A DNA stretch of 58,257 nucleotides from Clostridiales bacterium DTU073 (lineage in GTDB: Bacteria > Bacillota > Peptococcia > DRI-13 > DTU073), in assembly GCA_001512665.1 (NCBI GenBank), contig LFSF01000049.1, forward strand, positions 1-58,257. Reading direction: 5' to 3'. The notes beneath the pieces are model-generated. The model searched no databases. It was not told the origin of the DNA and was given only the letters and a program-made list of their open reading frames with translations. A program made the translations under genes and the position numbers. Below, piece by piece: positions 55,920 to 58,257 of the stretch; positions within the stretch are counted from its first letter, which is position 1; the number at the start of each line of letters is the position of its first letter.

Positions 55920-56219
55920 TCAAACTTCTTGTCTATTCTTTAACCATAATAAACATCCCTCTATATACTGAACAATTTGTGTTCTTATCCTTTGCACATG
56001 AGAAAAGGCAGAATCTTTATTAAACACTAAGGACTTACCCAAAAAACGAAATTCCCATAATTCACAATCCCCTTCAACCATAGTAGTAAAAAAAATAAAA
56101 TCTTGTCCATCTCGCAAAGTAATTTTCTCCATGTTTATTGAGACTACACTTAACCCTAGAAAAACAACAAGAAATAATAAAAAAACACCAAGCAACATTT
56201 GCTTTTGATATAATTGCAT
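55920..56219 (-). CDS. Small membrane protein, possibly YqxA-like
   Basis: About 99 residues with one N-terminal membrane helix (KQMLLGVFLLFLVVFLGLSVVSI) and a mixed remainder. B. subtilis yqxA, also a small one-helix protein, lies at a similar distance from lepA, but I cannot establish homology by eye. The ATG at 56219 follows AAGG at reasonable spacing; another ATG lies at 56228. Confidence 0.65.
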   Translation of the reverse strand: MQLYQKQMLLGVFLLFLVVFLGLSVVSINMEKITLRDGQDFIFFTTMVEGDCELWEFRFLGKSLVFNKDSAFSHVQRIRTQIVQYIEGCLLWLKNRQEV

Positions 56220-56287
56220 AAATCCCATCCTTAATCTAACTATACTCTTTCTAAACTTCCCGCAATGCTTAGATTCTATAACAAAAA

Positions 56288-56316
56288 ATTAGCCGTAATC
56301 AAATATTACGGCTAAT
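56288..56316 (-). terminator. Terminator overlapping the end of the toxin-like gene
   Basis: A 12-bp perfect stem (56288-56299 with 56305-56316), followed on minus by TTTTTT. The 5' arm and loop contain the last codons and stop of the gene at 56299. Confidence 0.88.
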
Positions 56317-57075
56317 ACTAAATGGAACCTTTTGCACATTTTTTTCTGATTTTTGCTTTTTCAAATTAACTTTATAACGATTTTTATTGTCTTCAAGATT
56401 ATTCTCCTTGGCTTTTTTTAAAAATTCGTTTAAATGAATCTTGTCATTATTCAAAATTTTTTCCTCAAATTCCTGGTCGATTCTGGTCGGTGTCTTAATT
56501 AATCTTGACCAAAGAGGATCGATCTCTTTTTCAATAAGTTTTACCCCTAATAGCTCATTAACTGCCTTATTAGAACCAGCTGCTCTAGAAATAATTCTTT
56601 CAGCTATAAGTTCTTCATCAAGTAACCCTTTGCTGATTTGACGTTCTTTCATTTGCGACCAAGTTAAATTAGGATGATTAAGTTCCAACTGATGTGCCAA
56701 TTCCCGTTCTGCCATTAAATCTCGTGTTTTTTTACGAATCCACTTTCTTAATTGATAAGCCTGCAATGCTTGTGCCTCTAGCGGAAGAGACTTATCTATA
56801 GCTTCCGGTATTTTGGCCAAATAGTATAAATACCATTCTCTTGCCTGAATATTATCTAACGTCTTTTCTGTGGGCATTCTTGTAATATTTAACTGCTTTT
56901 GATAGTAGCTATCATCATGAACCTCTTCCATAATCTTTTTAAGACCAAGCGACTCATAATAATTAATAATATCATCTGTTGTTTGTCTTGACCCAGATGT
57001 AAAACTTAAACATCTTTTTAATCCCGTTAAAATTTTTTCTTTTAGCCGAATCAGCCAATTGTTACTATTATCCAC
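56299..57075 (-). CDS. Unknown protein resembling C-terminal regions of polymorphic toxins
   Basis: 258 residues, no signal peptide or membrane helix. The part with AREWYLYYLAKIPEAIDKSLPLEAQALQAYQLRKWIRKKTRDLMAERELAHQL (about 83-137) followed by a WSQMKERQISKGLLDEELIAERIISRAAGSNKAVNELLG stretch is like a helical region I remember from the C-termini of contact-dependent/Rhs-type and phage-associated proteins in Clostridia, of unknown activity. The C-terminal 50 residues are Lys/Asn rich. GTG start after GGAGGAAG. There is no obvious immunity gene; the adjacent secreted protein or the small membrane protein could serve. Function is uncertain. Confidence 0.65.
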   Translation of the reverse strand: MDNSNNWLIRLKEKILTGLKRCLSFTSGSRQTTDDIINYYESLGLKKIMEEVHDDSYYQKQLNITRMPTEKTLDNIQAREWYLYYLAKIPEAIDKSLPLEAQALQAYQLRKWIRKKTRDLMAERELAHQLELNHPNLTWSQMKERQISKGLLDEELIAERIISRAAGSNKAVNELLGVKLIEKEIDPLWSRLIKTPTRIDQEFEEKILNNDKIHLNEFLKKAKENNLEDNKNRYKVNLKKQKSEKNVQKVPFSISRNI

Positions 57076-57137
57076 AAGTTACTTCCTCCTTGCTTAAATC
57101 ACCCCTTATGCTTAGAAAATTATGCCTTTGATTCTTT

Positions 57138-57839
57138 TTAAATCTCATTTTTAACTTTTATGTATATTATGACTATACATAAAACAATTAAGAGGAGCAG
57201 AGAGAAAAAATTCTTTTTAATAAATTCCTTGCTATAATTCCGTTTTTGTTTCTCCTCTGCATTTTCTAGAGATTCATCTGCTGTTTGTACTTTCCCTACT
57301 TCCTCTATCGGTTCTTTAGCTTGCTTGACTTCACTGGCGTTTTGCTGTGCATCTTCTGTCTTTTGACCGGTTTCTTCCTCATTCTGTTCAGAAGTAACTT
57401 GTTCGCTAATACTCTCCGGATTATTTGCTTCCTCTACATCACTTTTTAAATTGACGCTAAATTCTAAGGTATTGGTTCTATTGCCGACCACCACCAAAAC
57501 TGTAGGATGCTTTATCACATAATCTGGCGGAAGGCCATAGCTTCCATTCTCATCATAACCTCCCCCAATAAGCACAACATATTCTCCGGATGGTAACTCC
57601 TCTGTTAGCTGGTAACCATCGTTTGAAGGTAAAGAAAGGAAAGATTTTGTTTTACTCTCATGGATTAATTGAATTAATAATGGATAGGAAAAATCAGACG
57701 GAACATTAGCTTTAATTTCCAGTAGACCTGTTGATATGTTTGTTATTTCTTCTGTTTCAGTGGCGTAAGTACAAATATTCAGACTAAAGAAGGAAGCCAA
57801 AACAACGCCCAGAGAAAAAATCCGCATCAACGCTTTCAT
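57138..57839 (-). CDS. Secreted protein with C-terminal membrane anchor
   Basis: Signal peptide (MKALMRIFSLGVVLASFFSLNICTYATE), an extracellular beta-rich domain (about 35-135, LIQLIHESKTKSFLSLPSN, GEYVVLIGGGYDENGSYGLPPDYVI), a Glu/Gln/Asn-rich low-complexity linker (about 140-200) and a C-terminal helix (FFSLLLLIVLCIVIIYI) with a short basic tail. This is a sorting-like layout without an LPXTG motif. I do not recognise the family. The start at the ATG 57839 follows AAAGGAG. It is transcribed after the Trp/Pro-rich protein. Confidence 0.75.
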   Translation of the reverse strand: MKALMRIFSLGVVLASFFSLNICTYATETEEITNISTGLLEIKANVPSDFSYPLLIQLIHESKTKSFLSLPSNDGYQLTEELPSGEYVVLIGGGYDENGSYGLPPDYVIKHPTVLVVVGNRTNTLEFSVNLKSDVEEANNPESISEQVTSEQNEEETGQKTEDAQQNASEVKQAKEPIEEVGKVQTADESLENAEEKQKRNYSKEFIKKNFFSLLLLIVLCIVIIYIKVKNEI

Positions 57840-57878
57840 CAATCTGCTCCTTTCTCTTTGTTTTTAAACAAGTATCCT

Positions 57879-58256
57879 TTAGAGATACATTTGCCAATTC
57901 TGCCACACAAAAGGTAACCCCATCGGCCAATTCTCCGGTTTCCAGCCCATCGGCGGCGGCCAGCTAGGTGGATAACCCCACCGATCCACAGGCCAACCAG
58001 GGGGAAGATTTGTCGGCGGAGGGGTGTTCTTAGAGGCTTTTGTTCTAACACCCGGATATTGTTCCTCTATATTATATGTTGCCAAATGTTTCCACCATTC
58101 ATACTCCCATTCCCAATCACTTTTTAAATACTTATCTATAACTCGTTCTTCTTTTTGGGGGTCATTAGGATCAGGATGATAAACTCCATCAAGAGTATGT
58201 GCAGTAAGTGTTACCGTTGCTCCTGCGTGTCCGATACAACATGACTTATAGGCCCA
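57879..58256 (-). CDS. C-terminal part of an unknown Trp/Pro-rich protein (truncated at window edge)
   Basis: The frame is open to the right edge of the window, so the N-terminus is missing; 125 residues are visible. They include CCIGHAGATVTLTAHTLDG, then a charged Trp-rich segment (LKSDWEWEYEWWKHL), then a proline/tryptophan-rich tail (PPTNLPPGWPVDRWG, PPSWPPPMGWKPENWPMGL) that ends the protein. No family is recognised. The Pro/Trp repeats suggest an extracellular or surface tail. It may be translated upstream of, and together with, the secreted protein at 57138. Confidence 0.6.
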   Translation of the reverse strand, partial: WAYKSCCIGHAGATVTLTAHTLDGVYHPDPNDPQKEERVIDKYLKSDWEWEYEWWKHLATYNIEEQYPGVRTKASKNTPPPTNLPPGWPVDRWGYPPSWPPPMGWKPENWPMGLPFVWQNWQMYL

Positions 58257-58257
58257 A

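Overview
The window reads as chromosome of an AT-rich, endospore-forming, anaerobic member of the Firmicutes (class Clostridia, probably a Peptococcaceae-like lineage). Evidence: the gene orders rpoD-dnaG, ybeY-yqfF-phoH-yqfD-yqfC and lepA-hemW-hrcA-grpE-dnaK-dnaJ; the sporulation genes yqfC/yqfD; a separate two-subunit glycyl-tRNA synthetase under a T-box; Fe-S flavoprotein, rubrerythrin and pyruvate phosphate dikinase genes; and strong AGGAGG-type ribosome binding sites with many TTG/GTG starts. Almost every gene lies on the minus strand, so transcription runs mostly right to left.

Layout. 1-250: a folded repeat/ncRNA (copy A) beside ilvN. 817-1250: RNase P RNA (rnpB, plus strand) with its terminator. 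1283-3837: Zn-ribbon protein, Nif3/YqfO and TrmK. 3931-4134: terminator and two tRNAs. 4230-8978: rpoD, dnaG, dgt and an iron-sulfur flavoprotein. 9192-17364: a looser accessory stretch with a small XRE regulator, a decayed ABC/HlyD exporter remnant, an Fe-S aldo/keto reductase, an ECF-like/DUF1893 fusion, a cupin, AzlCD with an AviRa-like methyltransferase, ThpR, an unknown NGGFE-type protein and rubrerythrin. 17485-27010: ppdK with its CcpN-type regulator, T-box-glyQS, a cation efflux gene behind an unassigned attenuator leader, a DUF4342 protein, recO and the small yqzL. 27199-41143: deoC, era, cdd, DUF3048, CorC, ybeY, yqfF (pgpH), phoH, yqfD, yqfC, ncRNA copy B, an unknown gene, floA, nfeD, a plus-strand lytic transglycosylase and rpsU. 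41271-51258: the CIRCE-controlled heat-shock operon hrcA-chaperonin-grpE-dnaK-dnaJ-prmA-rsmE-mtaB-hit. 51270-55871: hemW, lepA, murJ. 55920-58257: small membrane and secreted proteins, a protein resembling toxin C-terminal regions, and a truncated Trp/Pro-rich protein.

The points I consider most worth following are: (1) two diverged copies of a compact multi-helix RNA-like element (37-248 and about 36931-37153) whose stems are preserved by compensatory changes, with the end of a third, tandem copy at the left edge; (2) an archaeal-like (group III) chaperonin embedded in the DnaK operon under CIRCE control; (3) yqfF, whose only open N-terminal extension has no AUG/GUG/UUG codon and seems to start at AUU or AUC after a strong Shine-Dalgarno; (4) an attenuator leader in front of a cation diffusion facilitator; and (5) a nine-G run at the dnaG/rpoD junction where loss of one G would fuse the two proteins. 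All function calls come from recognising motifs in the sequence. No database search was possible.
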